The notes below the pieces were generated by a model that saw only the letters and a program-made list of their open reading frames with translations, had not been told where the DNA came from and made no database searches. A program made the translations under genes and the position numbers. From positions 38,687-102,686 of the forward strand of contig JAHHQO010000010.1 of NCBI GenBank assembly GCA_020026335.1: a DNA stretch of 64,000 nt, given 5' to 3'. Source of the stretch: Alistipes sp. Lineage in GTDB: Bacteria > Bacteroidota > Bacteroidia > Bacteroidales > Rikenellaceae. Every line of letters starts with the position of its first letter. The stretch's first letter is position 1. This document shows positions 17,624-26,445 of the stretch, piece after piece.

Positions 17624-17787
17624 TCGAACGAGATACACATACTACTCCTATCAGCGGCATTTTTCGGTAACGGGAAATGCCGCTTGTGGTTTCAGAGGCG
17701 GAGGTTTCCACTCCCCCACCACACCGCGGATTGCAAAACGGAGAGTCGATTTTGAGCGGCGAAAAGCTCTTTTTAATATTTTTTTAT

Positions 17788-17795
17788 TATATTTG
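17788..17795 (+). promoter_or_regulatory. Putative -7 box for fabG
   Basis: TATATTTG fits TAnnTTTG, 102 bases before the fabG ATG, implying a leader of about 95 bases. No matching TTG was found at the right distance. Confidence 0.45.
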
Positions 17796-17896
17796 CATTA
17801 TGGTTCGTTACCAATAAAAAGGGTGTATCGAACAATTTGTGTGGATTTAAGAACCAACACGAAAAAGTATAAACCTTATAAATTATCGTAAAAACT

Positions 17897-18643
17897 ATGA
17901 AATTACTCGAAGGTAAAGTGGCTGTCATCACAGGTGCAGCTCGCGGTATCGGTAAGGCAATCGCCCTCAAGTTCGCCGAGCAGGGTTGCGATGTCGCATT
18001 CACAGACCTCGTCATCGACGAGAACGGAAAGGCTACCGAGGCTGAAATCGCAGCTCTGGGCGTTAAGGCAAAGGGTTACGCATCAAATGCAGCTAATTTC
18101 GAAGAGACACATAAGATTATCGAGGAGATTCACAAGGACTTCGGTCACATCGACATCCTCGTCAACAACGCAGGTATCACAAAGGACGGTCTGATGATGC
18201 GTATGTCGGAGGCGCAGTGGGACGCAGTGCTCACCGTAAACCTCAAGTCGGCATTCAACTTCATTCACGCCGTAACCCCCATCATGGCTCGTCAGAAGGG
18301 CGGTTCTATCATCAACATGTCGTCGGTTGTGGGTGTCAGCGGTAACGCAGGCCAGTGCAACTACTCGGCTTCGAAGGCCGGTATGATTGGTCTGGCAAAG
18401 TCGATTGCCAAGGAGATGGGCTCGCGCGGTATCCGTGCCAACTGTATCGCTCCCGGTTTCATCATGACCGACATGACAGCACAGCTGCCCGATGAGGTGA
18501 AGGAGGGCTGGTACAAGCAGATTCCTCTGCGCCGTGGCGGTACTCCCGAAGAGGTGGCCAAGGTGGCTCTGTTCCTGGCTTCGGATCTTTCATCGTATGT
18601 CAGCGGTCAGGTAATCCACTGCTGCGGTGCGATGAACTGCTAA
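17897..18643 (+). CDS. fabG: 3-oxoacyl-ACP reductase
   Basis: This short-chain dehydrogenase reduces beta-ketoacyl-ACP with NADPH in fatty acid elongation. The 248-residue protein has the cofactor motif TGAARGIGKAIA near residues 12-23, LVNNAGITKDGLMMRM, the catalytic Ser in INMSSVVG and the YSASKAG motif that supplies Tyr and Lys. It ends in a typical SGQVIHCCGAMNC tail. It is transcribed alone from a long leader, and a hairpin terminator begins about 25 bases after the stop. Other short-chain dehydrogenases can look alike, but the NAGITKDGLMMRM text is highly FabG-like. Confidence 0.93.
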   Translation: MKLLEGKVAVITGAARGIGKAIALKFAEQGCDVAFTDLVIDENGKATEAEIAALGVKAKGYASNAANFEETHKIIEEIHKDFGHIDILVNNAGITKDGLMMRMSEAQWDAVLTVNLKSAFNFIHAVTPIMARQKGGSIINMSSVVGVSGNAGQCNYSASKAGMIGLAKSIAKEMGSRGIRANCIAPGFIMTDMTAQLPDEVKEGWYKQIPLRRGGTPEEVAKVALFLASDLSSYVSGQVIHCCGAMNC

Positions 18644-18665
18644 ACCGACATTGGCCAATTGCAAC

Positions 18666-18707
18666 AAAGAACAGCCCTTCTTCCCCACGAAGAGAGCTGT
18701 TCTTTTT
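18666..18707 (+). terminator. Terminator after fabG
   Basis: AAAGAACAGC pairs with GCTGTTCTTT across a 20-base loop, followed by more T. Confidence 0.75.
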
Positions 18708-18750
18708 GGTTACACGCCACACTTTCAGGCGTATTTATCTCTCCCGAAAG

Positions 18751-18780
18751 TTGTAATTCATATCTTTTTTCCTACATTTG
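18751..18780 (+). promoter_or_regulatory. Bacteroidetes-type promoter of the PorV/PorQ-like gene
   Basis: TTG (18751-18753) and TACATTTG (18773-18780) are spaced by 19 bases, an excellent -33/-7 pair. The -7 box ends only five bases before the ATG at 18786, so the mRNA should be leaderless or nearly so. Confidence 0.75.
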
Positions 18781-18785
18781 TAATC

Positions 18786-19664
18786 ATGAAAAAGATTATA
18801 CTCACATCACTGCTCTCACTCTGTGTAGGTGTGGTTGCCGCACAGGAAGCTACCCTGCCGACTCCCGATGCCAAGGTATTGGGTATGGGCGGTGTGGCGA
18901 TGACCACCCTCTCGGGTTCGCACGCCATCTACAACAACTCGGCCATCACGGTATTCTCGGATATGCCCTCGCAGATTTCATCATCCTACTACGGACAGGG
19001 CGAATTCGACTACTACTCGGTATCGGGTCACTGCCGCTTCGACAACATCAATGTGGCACAGCTGGGTTGGAGACAGTATCTCCGCGAGAAAGGCAATAAC
19101 GATATGGCGCTGGATTTGGGCTATGCCCACAAGTTCAACGACAATTGGGGTATCGGCATCACAGCCCGATATATGCACCTCAAGCGCCCCACCGAATCGG
19201 CCGATGCGTTGGCCGTTGACCTCAGCACCGCGTGGGTCAAGCCCCTCTACAATCTGGGTGCAGGCTCGGAACTGCGTGTGGGCGGTAAGCTCGGCAACTT
19301 GGGCGGCTACCTCAACAACTCGAACTACACCCTGCCGATGGACATCACCGCAGGTGTGGCGTTGGACTCGTTCTTCACCGATGTACATGAGGTGACTCTG
19401 GGTATGGACTTCGGTTACTACTTCACACCCCGACAGGTGAGAGGTTTCCAGATGTCGGTGGGTGCCGAATACAACATCATGCAGCTCATTCAGTTGCGCG
19501 CCGGCTACCATTACGGCGAAAAACGCGACTACTATCCCAGCTACGGAAGCGTGGGTGCAGGTATCAGAATCCTCCACCTGCGTTTGGATTTTGCCTATCT
19601 GATTGCTGAAAAAGAGACCCTGCTGCACAATACTTACAGCTTTAGTTTCGGATTGGATTTCTAA
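18786..19664 (+). CDS. Outer-membrane beta-barrel protein, PorV/PorQ (UPF0164)-like
   Basis: From the ATG at 18786 the product has 292 residues. The longer in-frame start at 18651 lies before the promoter. A signal peptide (MKKIILTSLLSLCVGVVAAQ) is followed by LPTPDAKVLGMGGVAMTTLS and IYNNSAITVF, the opening typical of PorV/PorQ-family proteins. Repeated amphipathic strands follow, ending in a C-terminal Phe (FSFGLDF). Such proteins help move or anchor type IX secretion cargo, or act as plain porin-like barrels; the sub-family is not certain. No other type IX genes are in the window. Confidence 0.7.
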   Translation: MKKIILTSLLSLCVGVVAAQEATLPTPDAKVLGMGGVAMTTLSGSHAIYNNSAITVFSDMPSQISSSYYGQGEFDYYSVSGHCRFDNINVAQLGWRQYLREKGNNDMALDLGYAHKFNDNWGIGITARYMHLKRPTESADALAVDLSTAWVKPLYNLGAGSELRVGGKLGNLGGYLNNSNYTLPMDITAGVALDSFFTDVHEVTLGMDFGYYFTPRQVRGFQMSVGAEYNIMQLIQLRAGYHYGEKRDYYPSYGSVGAGIRILHLRLDFAYLIAEKETLLHNTYSFSFGLDF

Positions 19665-19699
19665 CAGAAGTTCCTTGAAGGGGGGAGGAGGAAAAAAAT

Positions 19700-19740
19700 A
19701 AAAAGCGGAGACTGCCGATGATGACAGTGTCCGCTTTTGT
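19700..19740 (+). terminator. Terminator between the PorV/PorQ-like gene and the phosphatase gene
   Basis: AAAAGCGGA pairs with TCCGCTTTT. It lies between convergent genes and could serve both. Confidence 0.75.
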
Positions 19741-19784
19741 TGTTATAGGGCTACCCTATCGGATTTTTGAAGTACGCCCGCGAG

Positions 19785-20276
19785 TTATGCTCTCTGGAGG
19801 TCGGGCTTTATCTCCTGCAAGAGGGTCGCACAGCCGTCCTCCAACATATCGAGCACCAGTTCGAAGCCTTCGTGTCCCTCGTAATAGGGGTCGGGGACAT
19901 AGCTCCATTCGGGGAAACGGGTGAAAAATTCGCGCATACGGAAAATTTTGTTGTCGGTCTCGCGGGTGGGCGACAGACGAAAAACATTCTCGTAGTTCAT
20001 GTCGTCCATCACGATGATACGGTCGAAGTCGTAGAAGTCCTCCTCGGTGATTTTACGTGCGCGGTGGGTCAGTTGCAAACCGCGGTTGGCGGCGGCACTT
20101 CTCATACGCGGGTCGGGCAGTTGTCCGCGGTGACCGCCATAGGTTCCGGCAGAATCTATCTCCACACAGTCAGCAAGTCCCTCGCGCTCGACCACTCTGC
20201 GCATCATACCCTCGGCAGCCGGAGAGCGACAGATATTACCCAAACACACGAACAGCAGTTTATAGCTCTTTTTCAT
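19785..20276 (-). CDS. Low-molecular-weight protein tyrosine phosphatase
   Basis: The start chosen is the ATG at 20276, giving 163 residues that begin MKKSYKLLFVCLGNICRSP; the frame extends upstream but without protein-like text. The CxGNxCRSP loop with nucleophile Cys11 and Arg17, and the general-acid Asp in VPDPYYEG, show a complete active site. Roles range from tyrosine dephosphorylation to control of polysaccharide export kinases. No kinase is adjacent, and the polysaccharide operon is 30 kb away. It is convergent with the barrel gene and divergent from the broken DoxX gene. Confidence 0.93.
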   Translation of the reverse strand: MKKSYKLLFVCLGNICRSPAAEGMMRRVVEREGLADCVEIDSAGTYGGHRGQLPDPRMRSAAANRGLQLTHRARKITEEDFYDFDRIIVMDDMNYENVFRLSPTRETDNKIFRMREFFTRFPEWSYVPDPYYEGHEGFELVLDMLEDGCATLLQEIKPDLQRA

Positions 20277-20467
20277 CTTGATTTTCCTATAATTATACTC
20301 TATTTCCTCACCCCGAAGTTCACTGCGGGGCATTATCGGCGGCAAAGATACGGAAAGCGGTGTACATCTCCCAACAATTCGGAGAAATTGAATAACCGGC
20401 CTTTCCGTTCGGCGGAGTGGAGAGTTTGGAACGGGATTTGCCCCTCGAAACAGAAACTCTCTTTGCG

Positions 20468-20869
20468 ATGAAAACACCATCGGAAAATTACCGGATACTC
20501 AGCGGAGGAGTCCTCTTCATGCGGCTCATTCTCTGCGGGATGTTACTCCTGCACAGCGCAGGCAAATTACAGAATTACAACGAATTAATGGAGTGTTATC
20601 CGTCAGTGGGTGTTCTCCCCCAAGAGGCGATATTTCTCATGAGCGGAATACTCGAAATCGGCTGTTCGGTACTGCTGGCCGTGGGGTTCAAAACCCGATG
20701 GGCAGCCCTCATTCTGATGGTGGAGATGCTCGCCTTCATGCTGTGGTTAGGTGCCGAAAGGTCGAAAATAGAGTTCGTTTAGTCGGGTATTTGCCTGTTT
20801 TTGGTAATTTCGGGCAGAGGATTTTTCGCTTTGGACAGGGTAAATTACACTCAAAAGAAAGAAAAATAG
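20468..20869 (+). pseudogene. DoxX-family membrane protein, interrupted by an in-frame TAG
   Basis: From ATG 20468 (MKTPSENYRIL) the frame runs 104 codons to a TAG at 20780-20782. The same frame then continues without a break for 28 more codons (SGICLFLVISGRGFFALD...) to a second TAG at 20867. The part after the first TAG reads as the fourth DoxX membrane helix followed by the FALD-type ending common in the family, so the amber codon splits one gene. DoxX proteins are small four-helix membrane proteins linked to quinone or thiol redox. It may be a real nonsense mutation, a base-call error, or read through. Confidence 0.75.
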
Positions 20870-20923
20870 ACCAATGGAACAATAATACAGACGGCCGCTA
20901 TCATATATTCCGATAAAAGTAGT

Positions 20924-20931
20924 TATCTTTG
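20924..20931 (+). promoter_or_regulatory. Putative -7 box for the YtfJ-like gene
   Basis: TATCTTTG fits TAnnTTTG, 35 bases before the ATG at 20967. No good -33 TTG was found. Confidence 0.5.
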
Positions 20932-20966
20932 CATAAATTTTTTAAACGGAATAAAAGCGAAAATTT

Positions 20967-21491
20967 ATGAAAAAGATTATCATGATGATGGCTGCCTTCG
21001 TATTTGCAGCATCGACATCTTTTGCGCAAGAAGAGTTGCCTGTTCCTCATAAAGTTGAAAATGTGGAAGTTCTCAATCTCGACGGTGAGCCGACAAAACT
21101 CCCCGGTTATGGTGAGAAAGCCCTCCTGATATTCTATGTAGACCCCGACCACCACAAGCAGAACGAGGATTTCACCTACGAGCTGGAAGAAAACGGCCGC
21201 GCTCACAGCGACAACATTCAGGCTTTCGGCGTGATGAACCTCAAGGACGCCCCCTTCGTTCCCAACGGCATGGCCCGCAACATGGCCAAGAAACGTACCG
21301 CCAAGAACGGCGCGCTGGTACTCGCCGACCAGGAGAGAACCCTCAGTACCACATGGAAATTGGGCAAGTGCAACAACAAATTCTGCCTTATCATCGTTTC
21401 TAAAGAGGGTGAGTTGGTCTTCCTGCGTAAGGGCGAACTCACGGAACAGGACAAGGAAGATTTCTACAAAACTATTGAACTTTACAAATAA
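20967..21491 (+). CDS. Periplasmic thioredoxin-fold protein, YtfJ-like
   Basis: The 174-residue product has a signal peptide (about 1-20, ending STSFAQ). The rest reads as a thioredoxin-like fold without a CxxC pair: KALLIFYVDPDHHKQNEDF, then a WKLGKCNNKFCLIIVSKEG strand-turn-strand and the GELTEQDKEDFY ending that resembles E. coli YtfJ. Function unknown. It begins a run of same-strand envelope genes and is only three bases before the barrel protein, so the two are probably co-transcribed and may work at the same membrane. Confidence 0.6.
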   Translation: MKKIIMMMAAFVFAASTSFAQEELPVPHKVENVEVLNLDGEPTKLPGYGEKALLIFYVDPDHHKQNEDFTYELEENGRAHSDNIQAFGVMNLKDAPFVPNGMARNMAKKRTAKNGALVLADQERTLSTTWKLGKCNNKFCLIIVSKEGELVFLRKGELTEQDKEDFYKTIELYK

Positions 21492-21494
21492 CAT

Positions 21495-22745
21495 ATGCAG
21501 ATAAAGCGTAAATCTGCCATACTGCTCATACTACTCTCTACCGTTTTGCCCTCTGTGGGCCAGACGGTAGAGTCTATGTATATAAACAACGGAGACACAG
21601 TTAATTACAGCTACACGCCCGTAGCCCCGACACCCCAACAGCAAGTCATTGGGCAGGACTCGGTTACGCCGCGCAGGAAGCGTCTTTTCTTCGGCCGTAT
21701 CATCGACTACTTCAGTCAATCGACCAAGGACCGCTCCTTCGAAAAGAAGATTGACTTCACCTTCGCAGGCGGTCCCAGCTACTCGAAGAACACCAGTCTG
21801 GGTATCGGTATCCTCGCAGCAGGTCTCTACCGTCTCGACCGCACCGACTCGGTGACTCCCCCTTCGAATGTATCCATCTTCGCCTCCATATCGGTGTCGG
21901 GATTCTATTCGCTGGGTGTGGAAGGTCACAACATTTTCCGCCGGAACAAGAACCGTATCGACTACACGGCGGCATTCACCTCCGCACCGCGCGATTTGTG
22001 GGGTATAGGTTACAACTCGGGTCGTTACAATCAGGAGAGTTCCTACGTGGAGAAGCACTACAAGCTCAATATGCGTTATCTCCACCAGTTCCTGCCCAAG
22101 ACCTTCATCGGTGCCATCATCGATTTTGAGCACACCACGGGTAAGAAGTTCAAGACCGCCAGCAGCGGTTATCAGGACATCGCCCACCAAAGACACAAAT
22201 ACACGATGTCGGGTGTGGGTGCACTTCTGGAGTACGACTCGCGCGACTTCATTCCCAACCCCTACCGCGGTATCTACCTCAGTTGGGAGGAGATGCTCTT
22301 CCCCAAGGGATTGGGCAACTGCTCCTCGTCAATCTGGCGCACACGACTCACCGCCGACTTCTACAAGGAGGTGTGGTCGTCGGGTGTTCTGGCTGCCGAC
22401 CTCTATGCCGAGTTTAACTCGGAGGGTACACCCTGGCCCATGTTGGCACGTATGGGTGGCTCGCAGCGCATGAGAGGCTACTACGAAGGAAAATACACAG
22501 ACAACGATATGATTACCATTCAGATAGAGTTGCGTCAGCGAATTTGGAGACGCATCGGCTGCGTGGTGTGGGCAGGAGCCGGTAATGTGTTCCCCTCGCT
22601 CGAGAAATTCAACTGGTCTCACACCCTGCCCAACTATGGCGTGGGTCTGAGATGGGAGTTGAAGAAACGTATCAACGTCCGTTTGGATACAGGATTCGGT
22701 CGCAAGACCAGCGGTTTCCTGTTGAATATTAATGAGGCATTCTAA
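21495..22745 (+). CDS. Outer-membrane protein with BamA/surface antigen-like barrel
   Basis: The 416-residue product has a signal peptide (about 1-23, ending PSVGQ) and a short linker. A 16-strand-like barrel region follows, with Omp85 C-terminal features: FAGGPSYSKNTSLGIG early, GALLEYDSRDFIPNPYRGIYLSW in the middle, LARMGGSQRMRGYYEGKYTDND (lid-loop-like RGY) and a final Phe. POTRA domains are missing, so it is not a full BamA. It lies three bases after the YtfJ-like gene and overlaps the start of the phosphoethanolamine transferase gene by 14 bases if that gene uses the upstream ATG. Confidence 0.75.
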   Translation: MQIKRKSAILLILLSTVLPSVGQTVESMYINNGDTVNYSYTPVAPTPQQQVIGQDSVTPRRKRLFFGRIIDYFSQSTKDRSFEKKIDFTFAGGPSYSKNTSLGIGILAAGLYRLDRTDSVTPPSNVSIFASISVSGFYSLGVEGHNIFRRNKNRIDYTAAFTSAPRDLWGIGYNSGRYNQESSYVEKHYKLNMRYLHQFLPKTFIGAIIDFEHTTGKKFKTASSGYQDIAHQRHKYTMSGVGALLEYDSRDFIPNPYRGIYLSWEEMLFPKGLGNCSSSIWRTRLTADFYKEVWSSGVLAADLYAEFNSEGTPWPMLARMGGSQRMRGYYEGKYTDNDMITIQIELRQRIWRRIGCVVWAGAGNVFPSLEKFNWSHTLPNYGVGLRWELKKRINVRLDTGFGRKTSGFLLNINEAF

Positions 22746-24465
22746 AAATATGTGTAACAACCCAAGTACCAATAACACGGTGACAACAGACAAGCAGTTC
22801 CGCAACACCAAATTGTTGGCCTGCTACTTTTTCATCGCACAACTCGTCCCCAATGTGGGACTGGCCTACACGGAGTCTTACTCGGTGTGGACAATACTTT
22901 CGCTGCTACTTCTTCCCTCGGGATTCTTCATGCTGTGGAACGCCATCTCGAAGCGTTCGGGAGTGATGATTTTCGTTGCTTTCCCGCTCACCTTCCTCTG
23001 TGCATTCCAGATTGTGTTGCTCTATCTGTTCGGCGGGTCAATCATCGCCACGGATATGTTCACCAACGTGCTCACGACCAATCCCGGAGAGGCAACCGAA
23101 CTGCTGGGTAACATCTACCCTGCCGTGATATTTGTATGTGTGCTCTACCTGCCCATGTTGTGGTGGGCGGGTCGCGAATGGTATCACCACCGCGAAATCC
23201 CGATGGAGTTCAGAAAGAGAACCGCCAAAATCGGTGCCGTGATGATGGGTCTCGGTATGCTGTCGCTGATTCCTGCCTATGTCGTCAGCGAGGACAAGAG
23301 AGTCGTGCGCGAGGAGATTTTCCCGGCCAATGTCATCTACAACCTCGGTTTGAGCATCTCGGAGTACCACAAGACCCGCAATTTTGAGGAGACATCGAAG
23401 GATTTCCGCTACAATGCCACACGCGACACGCTGACTCCCGAAAAGGAGATTTATGTCTATGTCATCGGTGAGGCATCGCGCGGCATGAGCTGGCAGCTGC
23501 TGGGCTATCCCCGACAGACCAACCCCGAACTCTCGAAGACCGAGGGTCTGGTGTTGTTCCGCCATATGCTCACGCAGAGCAACACCACCCACAAAAGTGT
23601 GCCGATGATTCTCTCGTCGGTCGCCACTGACGAGCACGAGGAGCTCTACCGCCGAAAGGGTCTTCCCGCACTCTTCAACGAGGCAGGATTCGAGACGTGG
23701 TTCATCTCCAACCAGTCACCGCAAGGCGCGATGATTGACAACCTGGCTCACGATGCCATGCATGTGGAGTATATGGGTAATCCCCGTTACGATTGTCAGA
23801 TGATTGAGTGCATGAAGAAGCACATCGAGAGTTCATCTGCCAAGAAGATGTTGTTCGTGCTACACAGCTACGGCTCGCACTTCTCCTACCATCAGCGTTA
23901 TCCGCGTGAGTTTGCCCGCTTCCTCCCCGATGACGATGTCGCCATCTCGGCACAGAACATCGACATCCTGCGCAACGCCTACGACAACTCGATACTCTAC
24001 ACCGACCACTTCCTGGCGCAGACTATCAAGTATCTCTCGTCACTCGATGGCGTTGCCTCGGCACTGCTCTACTGCGCCGACCACGGTGAGGATTTGTTGG
24101 ACGATTCTCGTCACCGTTTCCTCCACGCTTCGCCCACCACAACGGCTTATCAGTTGTGGGTGGCTTCGTTGGCGTGGTTCTCAAAAGACTATGAGGCCTT
24201 CTACCCCCAAAAGGTAGCCATTGCACGCGACCACGCCACGGCAGATGCCACCTCGCACTCGATGTTCCACACGATGGCCGACATCGCCTCCATCAAGAGC
24301 CCCTATGTCAAGGAGAATGTAGCCCTCACAAGCGAGGCTTTCGACCACACGTTGCCGCGCCGTTATCTCAACGACCACAACCACGCCGTTCCCTTCATCA
24401 AGACAGGTTTGAAGCCCGAAGATTTGGCTTTCTTCAAGAAGCACGGCATCACTATCGAAGAATAG
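22732..24465 (+). CDS. Phosphoethanolamine transferase (EptA/sulfatase superfamily)
   Basis: The 577-residue membrane enzyme has about five N-terminal helices (residues 20-175) and a periplasmic alkaline-phosphatase-fold domain. The domain contains VIGEASRGMSWQLLGYPRQT (metal Glu), the nucleophile Thr in SNTTHKSVPM, and YCADHGEDLLDD (metal Asp-His). The lipid A or glycan acceptor cannot be read from sequence. Such enzymes add phosphoethanolamine and often lower sensitivity to cationic peptides. Starts at 22732 (overlapping the barrel gene) and 22750 are both possible. The arrangement suggests an envelope-modification unit with the two genes before it. Confidence 0.88.
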   Translation: MRHSKNMCNNPSTNNTVTTDKQFRNTKLLACYFFIAQLVPNVGLAYTESYSVWTILSLLLLPSGFFMLWNAISKRSGVMIFVAFPLTFLCAFQIVLLYLFGGSIIATDMFTNVLTTNPGEATELLGNIYPAVIFVCVLYLPMLWWAGREWYHHREIPMEFRKRTAKIGAVMMGLGMLSLIPAYVVSEDKRVVREEIFPANVIYNLGLSISEYHKTRNFEETSKDFRYNATRDTLTPEKEIYVYVIGEASRGMSWQLLGYPRQTNPELSKTEGLVLFRHMLTQSNTTHKSVPMILSSVATDEHEELYRRKGLPALFNEAGFETWFISNQSPQGAMIDNLAHDAMHVEYMGNPRYDCQMIECMKKHIESSSAKKMLFVLHSYGSHFSYHQRYPREFARFLPDDDVAISAQNIDILRNAYDNSILYTDHFLAQTIKYLSSLDGVASALLYCADHGEDLLDDSRHRFLHASPTTTAYQLWVASLAWFSKDYEAFYPQKVAIARDHATADATSHSMFHTMADIASIKSPYVKENVALTSEAFDHTLPRRYLNDHNHAVPFIKTGLKPEDLAFFKKHGITIEE

Positions 24466-24488
24466 AAAATAGTCGAACATACTATCGG

Positions 24489-24523
24489 AAAGGTCTTTGC
24501 CTTGAGGGCAAAGACCTTTTTTT
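24489..24523 (+). terminator. Terminator after the phosphoethanolamine transferase gene
   Basis: AAGGTCTTTGCC pairs with GGCAAAGACCTT around a tiny loop, followed by a T-run. Confidence 0.9.
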
Positions 24524-24619
24524 GCGTTTGGAGAGTAGCGGAATATCTAAAAATTTTCATTAATTTTGCACCCTTTCCCACTCTTCCGCACGGGCGGAGA
24601 AAATGAATTTAGTAAGCCT

Positions 24620-26083
24620 ATGAACAACACACTCAACGAAAAGCAACCATCGGGCTGGGTCTCTATCCTCCCGTTCCTGTTCTTGCTGGCGGCATTGACC
24701 GTTGTCATACGTATATTCCAGACCGACGCACTCTCGGGTGCCAGTCAGGTCGCCCTCTTTGCGGCATCGGGTGTCGCTGTGGGCATCTCGATGATATTCT
24801 ACAAAACACCGTGGAAACGCCTCGAGGACGCCATTGTCGAGAATCTCGGCGCGGTGACCACCTCGGTCATCATTCTGCTCCTCATCGGTGCAGTAGCCGG
24901 AACGTGGATGGTGAGCGGTGTGGTACCCACCATGATTTACTACGGCATCAAGATTCTCAATCCCGAAATCTTCCTCGCCGCCACCTGCGCCATCTGCGCC
25001 ACCATCTCACTGATGACGGGCAGTTCGTGGACCACGATTGCCACCGTAGGTGTCGCCCTTGTGGGTATCGGCACCGCTCTGGGATTTGACACCGGCTGGA
25101 CGGCAGGTGCCATCATCTCGGGGGCATACTTCGGCGATAAAATCTCGCCCCTCTCCGACACCACGGTATTGGCTTCTTCGGCCGGAGGTACTTCCCTCTT
25201 TTCGCACATCAAGTACATGTTGATTACCACGGTGCCCTCCATCATCATTGCCCTCAGCATCTTCCTTCTGGCCAGCATCTTCCACGAGAGTTCGGAGTCC
25301 ATATCATCGGATTTCATCGAAGACTTAGACCACACGTTCAATCTCTCGCTGTGGTTGCTCGCCGTGCCCGTACTGACGGGAGTACTGATTGTGAAGCGTG
25401 TGCCTGCCATCATCACCCTCTTTATCGCATCGCTCATGGCAGGAGTCTGCGCCCTCGTCTTCCAGCCCGACCTCATCAAGGGTATTGCCGACATGCCCGA
25501 ATATGCCGGTGTGGAGGGGCTCTCCTTCACCGAGGGTTTCAAGGGTCTGGTGACCACCTACTACGGTCACACCGCCATCGACACGGGCAACGAGGCTCTC
25601 AACAGTCTGATTGCCACACGCGGAATGATTGGTATGCTGAACACCATTTTTCTGATTCTCGCCGCCGTCATCTTCGGTGGCATAATGTCGGGCAGCGGTA
25701 TGATTCAGAGTCTGACCCACGTATTGATTCGCTTCATCAGGGGCCGTGTGGCACTGGTGTCATCTACTGTGGGTACGGGTATCTTCGCCAACATGGTGAC
25801 GGGAGACCAGTACATCTCCATTCTGATGACCAGCAACCTCTACCGCATGTTATACGAAAGTCACGGCTACGAGAACCGTCTGTTGAGCCGTAGTGTGGAG
25901 GACAGCGCCACCATCGTGTCGGTGCTCATTCCGTGGAACTCGTGCGGTATGACGCAGGCCACCGTGCTCAATGTCCCCACCATCGAGTACCTGCCTTACA
26001 GTTTCTTCAACCTGCTGTCGCCCATCATGTCGATATTGGTGTCGATAACCGGCTACCGTATCTATCACAAAATCAAAAATTAG
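24620..26083 (+). CDS. nhaC: Na+/H+ antiporter, NhaC family
   Basis: The ATG at 24620 gives 487 residues (MNNTLNEKQPSG). A more upstream TTG lies next to promoter-like text and is less likely. About 11-12 hydrophobic segments are visible. Family text includes TGSSWTTIATVGVALVGIG, GAIISGAYFGDKISPLSDTT and, near the end, VEDSATIVSVLIPWNSCGM. It exchanges cytosolic Na+ (or an organic anion in related members) for protons. The gene is followed by a hairpin terminator, and the next gene is on the other strand. Confidence 0.9.
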   Translation: MNNTLNEKQPSGWVSILPFLFLLAALTVVIRIFQTDALSGASQVALFAASGVAVGISMIFYKTPWKRLEDAIVENLGAVTTSVIILLLIGAVAGTWMVSGVVPTMIYYGIKILNPEIFLAATCAICATISLMTGSSWTTIATVGVALVGIGTALGFDTGWTAGAIISGAYFGDKISPLSDTTVLASSAGGTSLFSHIKYMLITTVPSIIIALSIFLLASIFHESSESISSDFIEDLDHTFNLSLWLLAVPVLTGVLIVKRVPAIITLFIASLMAGVCALVFQPDLIKGIADMPEYAGVEGLSFTEGFKGLVTTYYGHTAIDTGNEALNSLIATRGMIGMLNTIFLILAAVIFGGIMSGSGMIQSLTHVLIRFIRGRVALVSSTVGTGIFANMVTGDQYISILMTSNLYRMLYESHGYENRLLSRSVEDSATIVSVLIPWNSCGMTQATVLNVPTIEYLPYSFFNLLSPIMSILVSITGYRIYHKIKN

Positions 26084-26100
26084 GCGTTGCACGATACAAC

Positions 26101-26146
26101 AAAATCGGCGGAACGATATCCAAGCATCGTCCCGCCGATTTGTTTT
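26101..26146 (+). terminator. Terminator after nhaC
   Basis: AAAATCGGCGG pairs with CCGCCGATTT; an inner arm (ACGAT with ATCGT) extends the fold. TTGTTTTG follows. Confidence 0.8.
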
Positions 26147-26176
26147 GAGTCCTCGTGGGCAGGTGGGGTTATGAAT

Positions 26177-26214
26177 AAAAAAGGCCACTTCTCAACGCGG
26201 GAAGCGACCTTTTA
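26177..26214 (-). terminator. Terminator of the histone-like gene
   Basis: AAGGTCGCTTCCC and GAAGTGGCCTT form an imperfect stem on the minus strand followed by a T-run, about 20 bases beyond the gene end. Confidence 0.6.
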
Positions 26215-26232
26215 TAAAGTCGAAATTCGAAA

Positions 26233-26406
26233 TTATTTCGAAGCCTCAACAGAGAGCTTACGAAACTCCTTCATCATCTTAGAAATTTCGAGTGCCGACT
26301 TACGAGCGCGAGTACCGGCAGCCTTGTTACCCTTCTCTACCTGAGCGGCAGCGTTGGTTGCAAATACCTCGAACTCTGCATTGATTTTCTCTACTAACTC
26401 TTTCAT
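26233..26406 (-). CDS. Small histone H1-like DNA-binding protein (57 aa)
   Basis: Read on the minus strand from the ATG at 26406, the product starts MKELVEKINAEFEVFATNAA, continues QVEKGNKAAGTRARKSALEI and ends KMMKEFRKLSVEASK. It is rich in Lys, Ala and Glu. This matches the short Bacteroidetes proteins annotated as histone H1-like (Hc1 family), thought to bind nucleoid DNA. The gene has its own -7 box and terminator, so it is a stand-alone unit. Confidence 0.85.
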   Translation of the reverse strand: MKELVEKINAEFEVFATNAAAQVEKGNKAAGTRARKSALEISKMMKEFRKLSVEASK

Positions 26407-26437
26407 ATTTTCAATTATTAGGAGGTTATTACCTTTG

Positions 26438-26445
26438 CAAAGATA
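26438..26445 (-). promoter_or_regulatory. Putative -7 box of the histone-like gene
   Basis: CAAAGATA on the plus strand reads TATCTTTG on the minus strand, 32 bases before the ATG. A TTG lies about 17 bases further up, slightly short of the usual spacing. Confidence 0.55.

Noticed and set aside
17654..17683. Hairpin after ccsBA as a terminator
   Set aside because: A stem exists (GCGGCATTT with AAATGCCGC), but the following text has no proper T-run, so I did not list it as a terminator.
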